Positions 24,397 through 34,061 of a DNA stretch of 64,000 nucleotides are shown here, in pieces. Source of the DNA: an uncultured bacterium (lineage in GTDB: Bacteria > Bacillota_I > Bacilli_A > RFN20 > CAG-826); assembly GCA_949293255.1 (NCBI GenBank), contig CASFCL010000003.1, positions 46,779 through 110,778 on the forward strand. The letters run 5' to 3'. Each line of letters opens with the position of its first letter. Within the stretch, counting starts at the first letter, position 1. Made by a program: the position numbers and the translations under genes. Under the pieces are notes generated by a model that had not been told where the DNA came from, did not search any database, and saw only the letters and a program-made list of their open reading frames with translations.

Positions 24397-26721
24397 ATGA
24401 AGAAAAAATTTAATTTTTTAGCGGTAGCTGCTATTTTAGCTTTAGGCGGAAGTGTTTTTGGTTTAGCTAGTTGTGAAGGAACACCAGAAATTCCTACACC
24501 AGTTGAACCAGATACTTATAGCGTTACATTAAATGCAGGAAGCGGAAGTACAATTGCATTATCAGGGAGTGAAACCGAATTCGAAGCCGGGGATGAAGTT
24601 AGATTTACAGTTTCTTTAGAAGATAGTACAACCAAAGAATTAACAGCTGTTAATTTTGGTGATACTGGCTTAGCAGTCAGTGCAACTGGAAGTTATGTTG
24701 CAATTATGCCAGCAAAAGATGTTGTAATTTCTACTACTGTTGGAGATATCGACTTTGGTACATTTGCTATAACTTTAGAAGCAGATACTGGTACAACAAT
24801 TGAAATTTTATCAGCAGAAGCCGAAGGAGGAGACTATCTTCCAGGAAGCGAAATTTCATTTAAAGTTGCTGTCGAAAATGAATTACTTACCCAATTAGAT
24901 GGAGTTACAGTTGATGAAAAAGCAGTCGAATTAGTCGATGGAGTCGGAAGTTTTGTAATGCCTTCAAAAGATGTAGTCATCAAAACTGAAGCAACAACAT
25001 TAGGTGATGGATCTATATTAAACGTTGCTGATGTTGATGAAACTGCATTAGCAGCAATTGCTGATCTTGAAGGAGTTAAATCATTACTTTCAACATCAGC
25101 AACATTAGAAAAAACTCATGTTAATGGTGGAACTAGAGCTTTTGATACTTCATATAGATATGATGATGTCTTTAGTTATGAATATGAAGTTGGTAGCAAC
25201 GGAGTGTTAAATGTTGAAGGAAGAACAGCTTCTTCAGCATCAAGTTCATCAGATAAATACGATAGAACCACCTATGCACTTTTAGGCGAAGACAAATATT
25301 ATAGAATTAATAATAATGGGGGAAGTGTCAGTGCAAATCTTTATGATATTGTTGATGATGAAGCTGAAAGTGTCTCAACATATGGAGAAATTAGAAAATC
25401 TGTCGCTGAAGGAAATGTTAGCGGATTAGATATTTCAACAACAGTTTCTGGTTTATTAAATTATTCACTTGCTATTGATAACAAAGCAATGAGTGAAGAT
25501 AAAAAACAATTTACTATCGAATTAAGTGCTGTTTCATCAAGCTATTACACAGTTTATTTTTATGAAGCAACTTTAACTTTTGATAGTGATTCACTTTTAA
25601 GAGAAGCTTCAATTAAAGAAGCATCATATGATTCCGATGATTATAGTGATGAAAACGGATTAGCTGAAGGTGCAGTTGCAAATAATAACGAAGAATATCA
25701 CTACACTTTAAATAGAGGATATAGAAGAGCAATTACACCAGTTTGTAATATTGAAGACTATGTTTTTGACAGTTACAAAGTTAATACAACTGGCTACTTT
25801 AGTGAAAGCTATACATATTTATATGATGAAGGCGGAGAAGTAAGTAACGGTTCAACTTTATCATTTACATTTAGATCAGATGATAAAAAAGATGCTGTTT
25901 TATTACCAAGAATTGTTGGTTATACCGGAGAAGAAGGAATTGTTACAATCGGTGCCCTTTCTTCATCAGGAACTCAAAGTGTTACAGTTAATAAAGAAGG
26001 TGCATTCACTTTAACATTTGATAATGGTTTAGGTGTTCAAAAAACTCTTGAATATACTTCTACAAAACCAAAACCAACATACATCCATGCATCATTATCA
26101 TCTTCTAGCATTTTTGTTGGAAGCTCAGCAACCTTAACTGTTTCAGTTACTCCAGAACAAGCTGATCAAAGTGTTGTCGTAACATTAGATGAAAGCTCAA
26201 CATGTACAGCAACCATCACAAAAAACGATGATGGAACATATGATATTCAAGGTGATGCCGCTGGTTTAGGTGTCTTAAATATTTCTTCAGCAGTTGATTC
26301 ATCAATTTCAACAAAAGTTTCATTCGAAGTTGCTGAACCACCAGTATATGAAAATGTTTATGAATTAATGACAACTTACACCTTAACAGGTACAACCGTA
26401 AGTTCAGGAAATTACTATGAATTATGTATTAATTTCAATGATGATGGAACTGGTGAATACTTATTAAATGAATATTACTATGGCTCATGGGACGGTGGTT
26501 CTGTTGTTACATTTAATTGGACAATCGATCAAGAAACATTCGCAGTTACATTAAGTAATGTAAGTGGTAATTCTGTTTATGGAACAACTGTTAGCGGAAT
26601 CGCCGCAATAAGTTCAACTTCATTTAGCTTTACTGCTTCATATTATGGCTCAGGCAGTTCAGGAACCTTAACTTCTTATGGTTCAAGAGTTGATGATCTT
26701 TCAACACTTGCAAGAGTTTAA
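24397..26721 (+). CDS. Surface lipoprotein with InlB-type repeats
   Basis: Function not recognised. The ATG at 24397, preceded by AAAGGGG, gives 774 residues with a signal peptide and lipobox LASC (C26); an upstream TTG would add fifteen residues before the signal and is rejected. Two tandem divergent InlB-B-like repeats follow (about 38-120 and 122-200), each ending in a MPxKDVVI strand. A long beta-rich middle (about 210-560), an Ig-like stretch rich in Ser/Thr (about 565-660) and a C-terminal beta module complete it. It is the first of four consecutive lipoproteins that share this plan. Confidence 0.82.
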   Translation: MKKKFNFLAVAAILALGGSVFGLASCEGTPEIPTPVEPDTYSVTLNAGSGSTIALSGSETEFEAGDEVRFTVSLEDSTTKELTAVNFGDTGLAVSATGSYVAIMPAKDVVISTTVGDIDFGTFAITLEADTGTTIEILSAEAEGGDYLPGSEISFKVAVENELLTQLDGVTVDEKAVELVDGVGSFVMPSKDVVIKTEATTLGDGSILNVADVDETALAAIADLEGVKSLLSTSATLEKTHVNGGTRAFDTSYRYDDVFSYEYEVGSNGVLNVEGRTASSASSSSDKYDRTTYALLGEDKYYRINNNGGSVSANLYDIVDDEAESVSTYGEIRKSVAEGNVSGLDISTTVSGLLNYSLAIDNKAMSEDKKQFTIELSAVSSSYYTVYFYEATLTFDSDSLLREASIKEASYDSDDYSDENGLAEGAVANNNEEYHYTLNRGYRRAITPVCNIEDYVFDSYKVNTTGYFSESYTYLYDEGGEVSNGSTLSFTFRSDDKKDAVLLPRIVGYTGEEGIVTIGALSSSGTQSVTVNKEGAFTLTFDNGLGVQKTLEYTSTKPKPTYIHASLSSSSIFVGSSATLTVSVTPEQADQSVVVTLDESSTCTATITKNDDGTYDIQGDAAGLGVLNISSAVDSSISTKVSFEVAEPPVYENVYELMTTYTLTGTTVSSGNYYELCINFNDDGTGEYLLNEYYYGSWDGGSVVTFNWTIDQETFAVTLSNVSGNSVYGTTVSGIAAISSTSFSFTASYYGSGSSGTLTSYGSRVDDLSTLARV

Positions 26722-26743
26722 TTAGTAAAAATTTATAGAGATA

Positions 26744-26790
26744 GCATAAGTCTCCACGAGTTTGTGAAGACTTATGTCTATTTTAAAAAG
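26744..26790 (+). terminator. Hairpin between two lipoprotein genes
   Basis: ATAGCATAAGTCT pairs with AGACTTATGTCTAT, with one bulge and extra CAC/GTG pairs near the loop, then a weak TTTT. It probably reduces rather than stops read-through. Confidence 0.6.
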
Positions 26791-26796
26791 GGACAT

Positions 26797-28713
26797 ATGA
26801 AAAAAAGATTATTATTTTTGTTAACTTTAGGATTTTTAATTAGTGGATGTGGAGTTAATGAACCTCCAATAGGAGAAGATCCTAATCCAAATATTGGTGA
26901 AGAAGAAAATCCAGATGATGATGGTGGAGAAATAAAAGAGGAAGAAGGACAAGAAGAAGAGAATAATCCCGATATAACTCCATTTTCAAAAATTAGTGAA
27001 TTAATTAGCTATGTAAATAACGATTTAGTTGAATCTCGAGAAGGGATTTCTTTTGTTAAGCAAACGTATACTTACGGATATTCTTCTTTATATTCTTTTA
27101 ATATAGAAACAACTAATTTAGATATTAATTCATATTCAAATGACATAACAATTATCGAAGGAGAAACTTCAACTTTTAAAGATTATCCTGAAGATGATTA
27201 CTTTGAAGATGAAACAACAAGTGATTCATTTATAAGTGTAACTTCAATTATTGATAATAGTTTTTATCAAGCAATTGATTACTTAAATAACAATGATTTA
27301 GATAATGCAGAAAAAGTAGAAAATATTGAAGAAAAAGACCTTCCAACTTTTAAAGAAAATCTATATCCTGATGTTGATAGTCAACTAAGTATGCATCTAG
27401 CTGATTATGCTCAAGGTAAATTTGTAACTAATGGAAGTAGCGATTCTTTAAGTAGTGTAGTTGATACAAAGACAGGAAATTTTTCATCTTCTTTTACGTT
27501 ATCTTGGAATAATACAAATGAATATGGAAAGTATGTGAATGAAGTCAATTTTGAAATAGATTTTTTAAAAAATGGCAGCTTAGCAGGGTTTTTGGTTGAA
27601 TATAACCAATTTTCTTATATTTATGAAAACGGAGATTACACTGAAGAAACTGAATTGATCTCAACTTTAAAAGATGAAGTTAAGATTAGTTATGACACAA
27701 AAACTGAATACGATTTTAAAGAAATTAATCCACTTGATTACTTTTTAACAGACTATAAAATTAGCGTTTATAGCCTAGACACAATAATGTCTACATTAAC
27801 TGAAGAAGATTCATCTCAATTCCCTTTAGGCGAAATTATAGAAGTAAAAGCTAATGAATGTGTGCCCTTAAAAGCACTAGATACAAAATTAGAGATTGAA
27901 TCTTCTTCAGATAGTAGCGTAATATCAGAATCACATGGTCAATTTAAAGCAGTTGGAGAAGGAAAAACTACCTTAAATGTATTTTCTGAAAATGGAATAA
28001 AAAAATCAATTGAAGTTAAAGTTGTAGCTCCATCTTTAGAAAGAGTAAATTTAAGAATTAATGGAAGAGTTCATTTAGTTGGAGAAACTGAGACTTTATA
28101 TATTGATTATTATCCAGAGAATACTTTAGATGAATTTTATTTAGTTAATAAAAATAATGATTTAGTTTCAATAACTGAAATTGAAGATTTATTAAGCGGT
28201 ACTAAATGTGTTGATTTAACATTTTTAAATGAAGGAACTGCTACAATTGAAGTCTATAAAACTAGCGATGATAGTTTATTAAGTTCAATTCAAATAGAAA
28301 TTTCATCAAAAATTACTCGTGATGAAGCTAAAAATCAAATTTTAGGTACTTGGATTGGTGATTTACCTAGTGGAAATAATCCTTCAATCATCTTAGAAGA
28401 TGCTATAAAAATTGAATTTTTAGATGAAACAACAGGTAGATTAACTATTTTAAAAGAAAATACAGGTTACACTTTAACTATAAATCAACCATATGAATTT
28501 ACATATAATGAATTAGCTGAAACTAGAAGTGATTGCATTGAATTTAGTTTATCTTCAATTGATTTTTATGTAGCAGATACTAAATTTAGCTATGATTCAA
28601 ATAGAGTTAGATTCTATTTAGATGGAAAAACACTGTTAGTATCTTTTACAGTTTCTGATCCTAATTATTATGGATTTTCTTTAGAATTTTATGGAGAAAA
28701 AATGGAGGAATAA
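26797..28713 (+). CDS. Surface lipoprotein with Ig-like (Big2-type) domain
   Basis: Function not recognised. The ATG at 26797 follows AAAAGGGA; the earlier GTG at 26764 lies in the preceding hairpin. The 638 residues start with a signal peptide and lipobox ISGC (C18), then an Asp/Glu-rich stalk (about 22-60). A beta-rich domain (about 65-330) is followed by one Ig-like domain (about 345-410) and a C-terminal module beginning LGTWIGDL. The next gene has its GGAGG site in this gene's last codons, so the two are co-translated. Confidence 0.82.
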   Translation: MKKRLLFLLTLGFLISGCGVNEPPIGEDPNPNIGEEENPDDDGGEIKEEEGQEEENNPDITPFSKISELISYVNNDLVESREGISFVKQTYTYGYSSLYSFNIETTNLDINSYSNDITIIEGETSTFKDYPEDDYFEDETTSDSFISVTSIIDNSFYQAIDYLNNNDLDNAEKVENIEEKDLPTFKENLYPDVDSQLSMHLADYAQGKFVTNGSSDSLSSVVDTKTGNFSSSFTLSWNNTNEYGKYVNEVNFEIDFLKNGSLAGFLVEYNQFSYIYENGDYTEETELISTLKDEVKISYDTKTEYDFKEINPLDYFLTDYKISVYSLDTIMSTLTEEDSSQFPLGEIIEVKANECVPLKALDTKLEIESSSDSSVISESHGQFKAVGEGKTTLNVFSENGIKKSIEVKVVAPSLERVNLRINGRVHLVGETETLYIDYYPENTLDEFYLVNKNNDLVSITEIEDLLSGTKCVDLTFLNEGTATIEVYKTSDDSLLSSIQIEISSKITRDEAKNQILGTWIGDLPSGNNPSIILEDAIKIEFLDETTGRLTILKENTGYTLTINQPYEFTYNELAETRSDCIEFSLSSIDFYVADTKFSYDSNRVRFYLDGKTLLVSFTVSDPNYYGFSLEFYGEKMEE

Positions 28714-28717
28714 AATT

Positions 28718-30592
28718 ATGAAAAAAAGAGGTTTATGTTTAATTCTATCGATTGCATCGTTACTTTTAATTACTGGATGTGGAGAAGAAGAGCAAAATGA
28801 TACTCCAACACCTCCAGAATTTGAGCCTACTTTAGAAGAAGTAAGTTTAGACAGTTTTACTACTCTTTTAAGTGGAGATTTTTATAAAAACGAAGTCTCA
28901 CTTGCTAGTAAAGAAAGCACAACTACAACAATTGATACTGATAATGGAAGTCAATTAGATTCAAGAAAAGAAGAACTTTATATTTATAATGATAACGTTT
29001 CTATTGCTAGAGGCGAAGTTGAAGTAGATTATGAAAATGATGAACATGATGCTAAAGATTCATACACTTTATATTTAGGAATTGTCGAAGAAACAAATAA
29101 TGATTATTTATATAGAGTCGTTGAATATGATGATGGAACAAAAAGAAGCTCTTGGGCAAATAGTGCTGAACGAATTTTAGTTTTAGATAAAGTAAATTCA
29201 TCCTTAACTCAAGATGAAGATTATATTTTAAGAAGTGATTCTGCAGCTCAATTAACCAATCAATCTTCTTTATATATTTATAATTTTGTTGTTGGAAATT
29301 TATTAAATAATACGGATTTAGCAATGTCTTCGCTTCCAAAAATCATAAAAACAACTTATGAAGATCGTATCGAATATGTTTTTGATTTATATCAATATAA
29401 CTATGAAGAAGAAGGAGATACCATTACAAATGGTTATGAATTTAAAGTAGTTACTGACCTTGAAAATAAATTAACATATGGAGAAACAATTCTTCATTAC
29501 ACTCAAGAAAGGATTGATGAAGTCTATAATTTAGTAACAACAAATATCTATGAAATTGAATACGATGAAAGAGTTGCTTCATCAACATCAAATTATTTAC
29601 TTAATCCTCATGATTACTTTTTAACTAAAGTTAATGATATTAGAGGATATTACTATGGAAGTGGTTATCAAGAAGTTGATGTTTCTTTAACTGCTTTACC
29701 TTTAAATAGATACATTTGGTTTGAAGCAAGTTCTTATGAACCTTCAAAAGCAATTGATTTAAAATTAACTCCAATTGAATCAAATAATACAAGAGTTATC
29801 GAAATAAATAATGAAAATATTTATACAGTTGGTGGAGGAAGAGCCACTGTAACTTTTGTTACAAATACTGGAATTGAAATTATTAAAGATTTAATTGTTG
29901 AAGATGTTGTTAGAGCTGAAAGTATTAGTTATAGCGATGTTTCTAGTGGAATTGAAATTGATTATGATAGTGATTACAATCGATTTGGCTATATCTATAC
30001 AAATACAACCTATTCAAATATAAGAGTTTCTGGCAATCCAACAGGCGTTTTAAAATCAGATATTGCTTATGAAATTACAAAAGGTAGTGATTTAATTGAA
30101 TTAACTGATAAAAATACAAGTACAACTTTCTATGACTTCTCTTTAAAAGTTTTAGATACTGCAAAAGAAGGAAATGAAGTTTCAATTAGATTCTATTCAA
30201 TTTCAAATCCATTAGTAGAAGAAGTAGTTAAGTATAAAGTTAAAGAAAGATTATCAGTTGATGAATTAAAAGCTAAATTATTAGCAAGTGAATATAACTG
30301 GGAAAGCCTTTATGGTGATGAAGGTGGTAAATTAAAATTTACAAGTGAGACAACTTTTGAAGTTACTTACTACTCTAATTTTGAAAACTTAACCAGCCCA
30401 GGAACAAATACTTACTCATTTGTTTTAAATGAAGAAGACTTTACAATGACTGTAACAAGACTTACAACAAGCACAGATTATGGAACAAATAATACAAATT
30501 ATGATGAAGGTAAAATTAGTTTAGATGGTAACCATATTACTTTCTATGTGAATGAAACTGATTATGTTCATAATTTCTATATTGGAGAGTAA
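28718..30592 (+). CDS. Surface lipoprotein, paralog of the preceding gene
   Basis: Function not recognised. The start at 28718 is fixed by GGAGG eight bases upstream; an in-frame ATG at 28691 lies in the preceding gene. The 624 residues have a signal peptide and lipobox ITGC (C21), a short Pro/Glu stalk and a large beta-rich domain starting LDSFTTLLSGDFYKNEV. The order of parts, including a final module of antiparallel strands, mirrors the preceding gene. The four-base gap to the previous gene and three-base gap to the next make one transcription unit. Confidence 0.82.
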   Translation: MKKRGLCLILSIASLLLITGCGEEEQNDTPTPPEFEPTLEEVSLDSFTTLLSGDFYKNEVSLASKESTTTTIDTDNGSQLDSRKEELYIYNDNVSIARGEVEVDYENDEHDAKDSYTLYLGIVEETNNDYLYRVVEYDDGTKRSSWANSAERILVLDKVNSSLTQDEDYILRSDSAAQLTNQSSLYIYNFVVGNLLNNTDLAMSSLPKIIKTTYEDRIEYVFDLYQYNYEEEGDTITNGYEFKVVTDLENKLTYGETILHYTQERIDEVYNLVTTNIYEIEYDERVASSTSNYLLNPHDYFLTKVNDIRGYYYGSGYQEVDVSLTALPLNRYIWFEASSYEPSKAIDLKLTPIESNNTRVIEINNENIYTVGGGRATVTFVTNTGIEIIKDLIVEDVVRAESISYSDVSSGIEIDYDSDYNRFGYIYTNTTYSNIRVSGNPTGVLKSDIAYEITKGSDLIELTDKNTSTTFYDFSLKVLDTAKEGNEVSIRFYSISNPLVEEVVKYKVKERLSVDELKAKLLASEYNWESLYGDEGGKLKFTSETTFEVTYYSNFENLTSPGTNTYSFVLNEEDFTMTVTRLTTSTDYGTNNTNYDEGKISLDGNHITFYVNETDYVHNFYIGE

Positions 30593-30595
30593 AAC

Positions 30596-31666
30596 ATGAG
30601 ATTTTCATTCAAAAAACTTGCTATTCTTGGATTATTTTCATTTTTACTTGTAAGTTGTAACAATGAAAATATTAATGAAGAACCACCAATTAAGAAAAAT
30701 TATTTTACTATTAGAAGTAATTTAGCATTAGGAACTTCAATTGAATTTTTAACTGAACTTGAAATTGGAAATAGAGTTTATGAAGAAACTTTAGTTGAAT
30801 TTAAAGTCAATATTTTAGATGAAACTTACAAGTTAAATTCCGTATCTTTAGATAGCGGAGATAGCTTATCTTTAGAAGATGGAATTTATAGTTTTGTTAT
30901 GCCTTCAAAAGATGTAACTATTATTACATCAGCTACTAAAATTGAAGGTGAAACTGCTAACTCAATATCGATAAATGAATTTAGCTCATCTTTATTAGAT
31001 TTAGTTAATTATGATGAAGGAGTAAATTCTCAAAAATATTCAATTAGTCAAACCGACAACTATTCAGCAATTGATATTGAAACTCATCAAGAAGGAACAA
31101 TTACTAGATATATTGATTTTTATGAAGATAAATTTAGTCAAACTTATGATGAAGAAACTATAAATGGAGTTCGTCAAAGAGGAATAGCAACTTATCAAGA
31201 TCAGGAAGCTTTCTATCAAATTACTGATTATGAAGATGATGATGCTAATGATTCTGCAGCTTATTCTTTATATAGTGAAAACTTAGAAGATTTTGTATTC
31301 GGAGTAGGTTTCATTCATTATTATTATTACAATTTTTATACCTTGTTTTCTTCGATTGCATCGGCATATTCTGATGCAATACTTGTATCAAATATCAGTG
31401 ATTTAGATTTTAAAGATAATGGAATTATTACTTTATATTCAACAATATTTGTTGGAGATCAAGATAATGCTGATATTGAATTTACTAGAGAAGATATAAT
31501 CACAATTGAAAACAAAGTAATTACTAAAGTTTCTTCAACTCAACTTTATGGCTTAATCGGCAATACAAATTATAATTATAGCGAAATTAAATATGAATTT
31601 AGTTTAGGTGAAATTGAAGAATATAGTGGTACTAAATTAGATCCATCTGACTATCAAGTTCAATAA
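30596..31666 (+). CDS. Short surface lipoprotein with one InlB-type repeat
   Basis: Function not recognised. The 356 residues have a signal peptide and lipobox LVSC (C21), then one divergent InlB-like repeat (about 37-115, ending FVMPSKDVTII) and a beta-rich domain like that in its three left neighbours. It lacks the Ig-like and C-terminal modules and is the shortest of the series. It is the last gene of the rightward unit and is followed by a strong terminator. Confidence 0.82.
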   Translation: MRFSFKKLAILGLFSFLLVSCNNENINEEPPIKKNYFTIRSNLALGTSIEFLTELEIGNRVYEETLVEFKVNILDETYKLNSVSLDSGDSLSLEDGIYSFVMPSKDVTIITSATKIEGETANSISINEFSSSLLDLVNYDEGVNSQKYSISQTDNYSAIDIETHQEGTITRYIDFYEDKFSQTYDEETINGVRQRGIATYQDQEAFYQITDYEDDDANDSAAYSLYSENLEDFVFGVGFIHYYYYNFYTLFSSIASAYSDAILVSNISDLDFKDNGIITLYSTIFVGDQDNADIEFTREDIITIENKVITKVSSTQLYGLIGNTNYNYSEIKYEFSLGEIEEYSGTKLDPSDYQVQ

Positions 31667-31683
31667 AATAAATATAAAACAAG

Positions 31684-31714
31684 AAAAGAGAACATGTCCA
31701 AATGTTCTCTTTTT
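31684..31714 (+). terminator. Terminator of the lipoprotein series
   Basis: AAAAGAGAACAT (31684-31695) pairs perfectly with ATGTTCTCTTTT (31702-31713) around GTCCAA. Confidence 0.9.
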
Positions 31715-31725
31715 ATGTTTATGCT

Positions 31726-31782
31726 TACCATCTTCACTTAAGAGTAAAAAGGGAGTTGAGGTCTTAAAGAAAGAAGATGGTA
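31726..31782 (+). other. Long imperfect hairpin in an intergenic region
   Basis: TACCATCTTC (31726-31735) pairs with GAAGATGGTA (31773-31782), and inside it TTAAGA with TCTTAA. There is no T tract and no open frame. From 31790 to 31940 nothing is recognised. Confidence 0.5.
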
Positions 31783-31943
31783 GTATAATCATCACCATTA
31801 AAATTTAAGGTTTTTATAAACAACTTATCCCCTCAAATAAATGGTATAAAAATCTAAAAAATATTTTCTTACCTTATAGTCAATAATATTACTTTTTAAG
31901 TTCTATTTTAATACTATTTTAATATGTGGGTATTAAGTTAGTT

Positions 31944-31962
31944 ATATCGATTCAATCGATAT
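31944..31962. repeat. Perfect palindrome near the end of a leftward lipoprotein gene
   Basis: ATATCGATT and AATCGATAT flank a single base. It lies 14 bases beyond the stop of the leftward gene and may be its transcript end, although no T tract follows. Confidence 0.5.
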
Positions 31963-31975
31963 TTTAAGCTACATC

Positions 31976-33181
31976 TTAAGCTGGCATATAGATAATATCT
32001 AAAGTATAGAATGGAGTTGAAGCGGTAGTATAATCAGCAATTTGGAGCATACACATTTCATTGGTATCATAACCCATCCACATTGGCGTTAAATATCCAT
32101 TAGCTTCTAATTCTTCGATTAAACCTGTGTAGTAACCTAAAGCTTCAAGTTTTGTTAAGTAAGCTTCAATTTCATCTAATGTAACATCATATAATTTTCC
32201 TTGAATTCCATACATTCCTGTATCATTCATAATTGGATTAAAATCTGTTAAATAGATTACTCCATCTTCGTTATTACTAGCAAATTCAAATGATGGAACT
32301 AATTTAGCAGCAACATCTGCTCCAAATACACCATCTACGAAATCTGCATCCCGTGTATGACCTGTTACATAAGTGGCGTTTCTTATTTCAATATAGAATC
32401 TTGTGACTTCTTGAGCAGTGGTATCAGTTGTTCCGTCTTCATCTTCAGGAACACTAGTATAGACATGAGTTGTAACTCTAATATAGTCATTACCTTCAAC
32501 ATGTTTATCATAAACACCTATATGAGTAACTTCTTCTGTATATGATTGTTCTTGATATGGAACTTCTAAAGCATTTTCTTCATAGCCAGCAGCAAGTAAT
32601 CTTTCTACAAAATCATCGACTAGAGCGTCAGTTTCTGTTACATCTTCAATTACAGCATCAGCTCCACATCCTAATGGTGTTTGATAAACATTAACCATGG
32701 TGTAGTAATCATAGTCGGTTCCAAATACAACTCCAAATGGAATTGCTTCGCCAACTCCTTCTTCCATAACTGTAACGAATTCTTCATTCCATCCTTCTAA
32801 AACTTCAATAGTCATTGCGGTAGAAGTAGCTTCGTTACCTGCTTCATCTTTTACAGTTGCAACAACACTATAATTTCCTGCTGCATCAACTTCAAAAGAA
32901 GTTCCTTCAATTGCACTAGCGGTTCCACTAGGATCAGTTACTGTTAACGTAACTACTAAGCTATCAGCTGCAGTTGTATCATCAGTTGCATTAAGAGTTA
33001 CTTCAACGGTATCACCAACAACTGCAACATCTCTAGATAATTCAGACGAACTTATCGTTGGAGCTGTAGTATCAACAACTGGTGTTGGATCAGGTTCTTG
33101 TTCAGACTTTTCGCCACAAGCAGTAACCATGATCATTGGAATAAGCATTGATATGCTTAAAAAAGTTTTGAATTTTTTCAT
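31976..33181 (-). CDS. Surface lipoprotein with one Ig-like domain
   Basis: Function not recognised. The 401 residues begin with a signal peptide and lipobox VTAC (C22), then a short Pro-rich stalk. Residues about 38-130 are an Ig-like domain of the cadherin-like/HYR kind (TAPTISSSELSRDVAVVGD...AGNYSVVATVKDEAGNEAT). The C-terminal 260 residues are acidic and alpha/beta, with no known motif. It is the only leftward lipoprotein here and a single-gene unit; GAGGGGGA stands before the ATG. Confidence 0.82.
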   Translation of the reverse strand: MKKFKTFLSISMLIPMIMVTACGEKSEQEPDPTPVVDTTAPTISSSELSRDVAVVGDTVEVTLNATDDTTAADSLVVTLTVTDPSGTASAIEGTSFEVDAAGNYSVVATVKDEAGNEATSTAMTIEVLEGWNEEFVTVMEEGVGEAIPFGVVFGTDYDYYTMVNVYQTPLGCGADAVIEDVTETDALVDDFVERLLAAGYEENALEVPYQEQSYTEEVTHIGVYDKHVEGNDYIRVTTHVYTSVPEDEDGTTDTTAQEVTRFYIEIRNATYVTGHTRDADFVDGVFGADVAAKLVPSFEFASNNEDGVIYLTDFNPIMNDTGMYGIQGKLYDVTLDEIEAYLTKLEALGYYTGLIEELEANGYLTPMWMGYDTNEMCMLQIADYTTASTPFYTLDIIYMPA

Positions 33182-33306
33182 ATATAAAAATCCCCCTCAA
33201 AAATAATAAAAATATGATACAGGCCACAAGATTTCTAAAAATAATAAAGTTTTTATCTTAATATAATATTAATATGGATAGAGCGTTTTAAGTGTTTAAA
33301 AATCAT

Positions 33307-33341
33307 TAAAAAAAGAGATTTTTTTGTAATCTCCTTTTTGA
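33307..33341. terminator. Weak bidirectional hairpin
   Basis: GAGATT pairs with AATCTC, with A-rich sequence on the left and T-rich on the right. It lies between the leftward lipoprotein and the broken permease. Confidence 0.5.
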
Positions 33342-33356
33342 TAATTCTTATTGTTT

Positions 33357-33396
33357 TAAAGTAAAAACCTTACAAATATCAATTATTTTTTAAAAA
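33357..33396 (+). repeat. Degenerate copy of the AAAAACCCTGCAAAA element
   Basis: AAAAACCTTACAAA is followed by an A/T tail resembling the other copies; TTTTAAAGT precedes it as at 13258. The match is imperfect. Confidence 0.4.
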
Positions 33397-33397
33397 A

Positions 33398-34060
33398 CTA
33401 CTCACTTCTTAAGGCAATTACAGGATCTTTTCTAGATGCAATTGAAGCAGGGATTAATCCTGAAATTAAAGTTAATATAATACTTACTAAAATTAAGATT
33501 AAAGCAGTTGGAATTGGTAAGGTAGTAATTGTATAAATTCCACTCATTGAACCAACAATTAAGTTTATAATTCCACTTATTAAATAGCTAATTGCAACAC
33601 CAATTATTCCAGCAATGCCACCTAATATGAAAGTTTCAGCATTGAATAAATTAGAGACATCTCTTTTTCTTCCGCCTAAACTTCTAATAACACCAATTTC
33701 TTTAATTCTTTCAATAACTGAAACGTAAGTGATAATTGAATTCATAACGGTAGAAACTACTAAACTTAAACAAGTAAAGGCAACAAGAGCATACGTGACA
33801 ATACTTGTCATCATGTTAACCATTTCAAATATTAAACTTAAGTTATCAGTAATTGTAATTTCTTCTCTTTGAGAAGCATAAATTGTTACTCCATTTAAAA
33901 CTAAAGTTTCATCTGTATTCCAAATATCTAAATATTCTAAAATTTCATCTTTACTGTTGAAATCTTTTGGATAAATTGAAATTGAATAAGGTTGAGTGAC
34001 ACCACCTAAATTTCTTTTTGAAAGTGTGTAAGCCGTAATTCCACTTTGACCAAATAAAGC
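33398..34060 (-). pseudogene. C-terminal fragment of an FtsX-type ABC permease, 5' end deleted
   Basis: Open on the minus strand from 34060 with no start codon and a stop (TAA) just upstream. The sequence is the usual C-terminal part of a macrolide/peptide exporter permease: GGVTQPYSISIYPKDF, then three membrane segments around SLVVSTVMNSIITYVSV, ERIKEIGVIRSLGGRKRD, ETFILGGIAGIIGVAISYL and the final SRKDPVIALRSE. Only about 220 residues are left. The break is at the exact point where the rightward lipoprotein remnant begins, so one deletion probably removed both 5' ends. Confidence 0.88.
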
Positions 34061-34061
34061 T

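Noticed and set aside
30596..31666. Short lipoprotein as a truncated pseudogene of its neighbours
   Set aside because: Signal, start, frame and stop are intact and it is followed by a strong terminator; a shorter family member is the simpler reading.
31944..31962. ATCGAT palindrome as a recombination or attachment site
   Set aside because: There is no integrase, no duplicated copy and no gene cargo nearby; probably a small hairpin.
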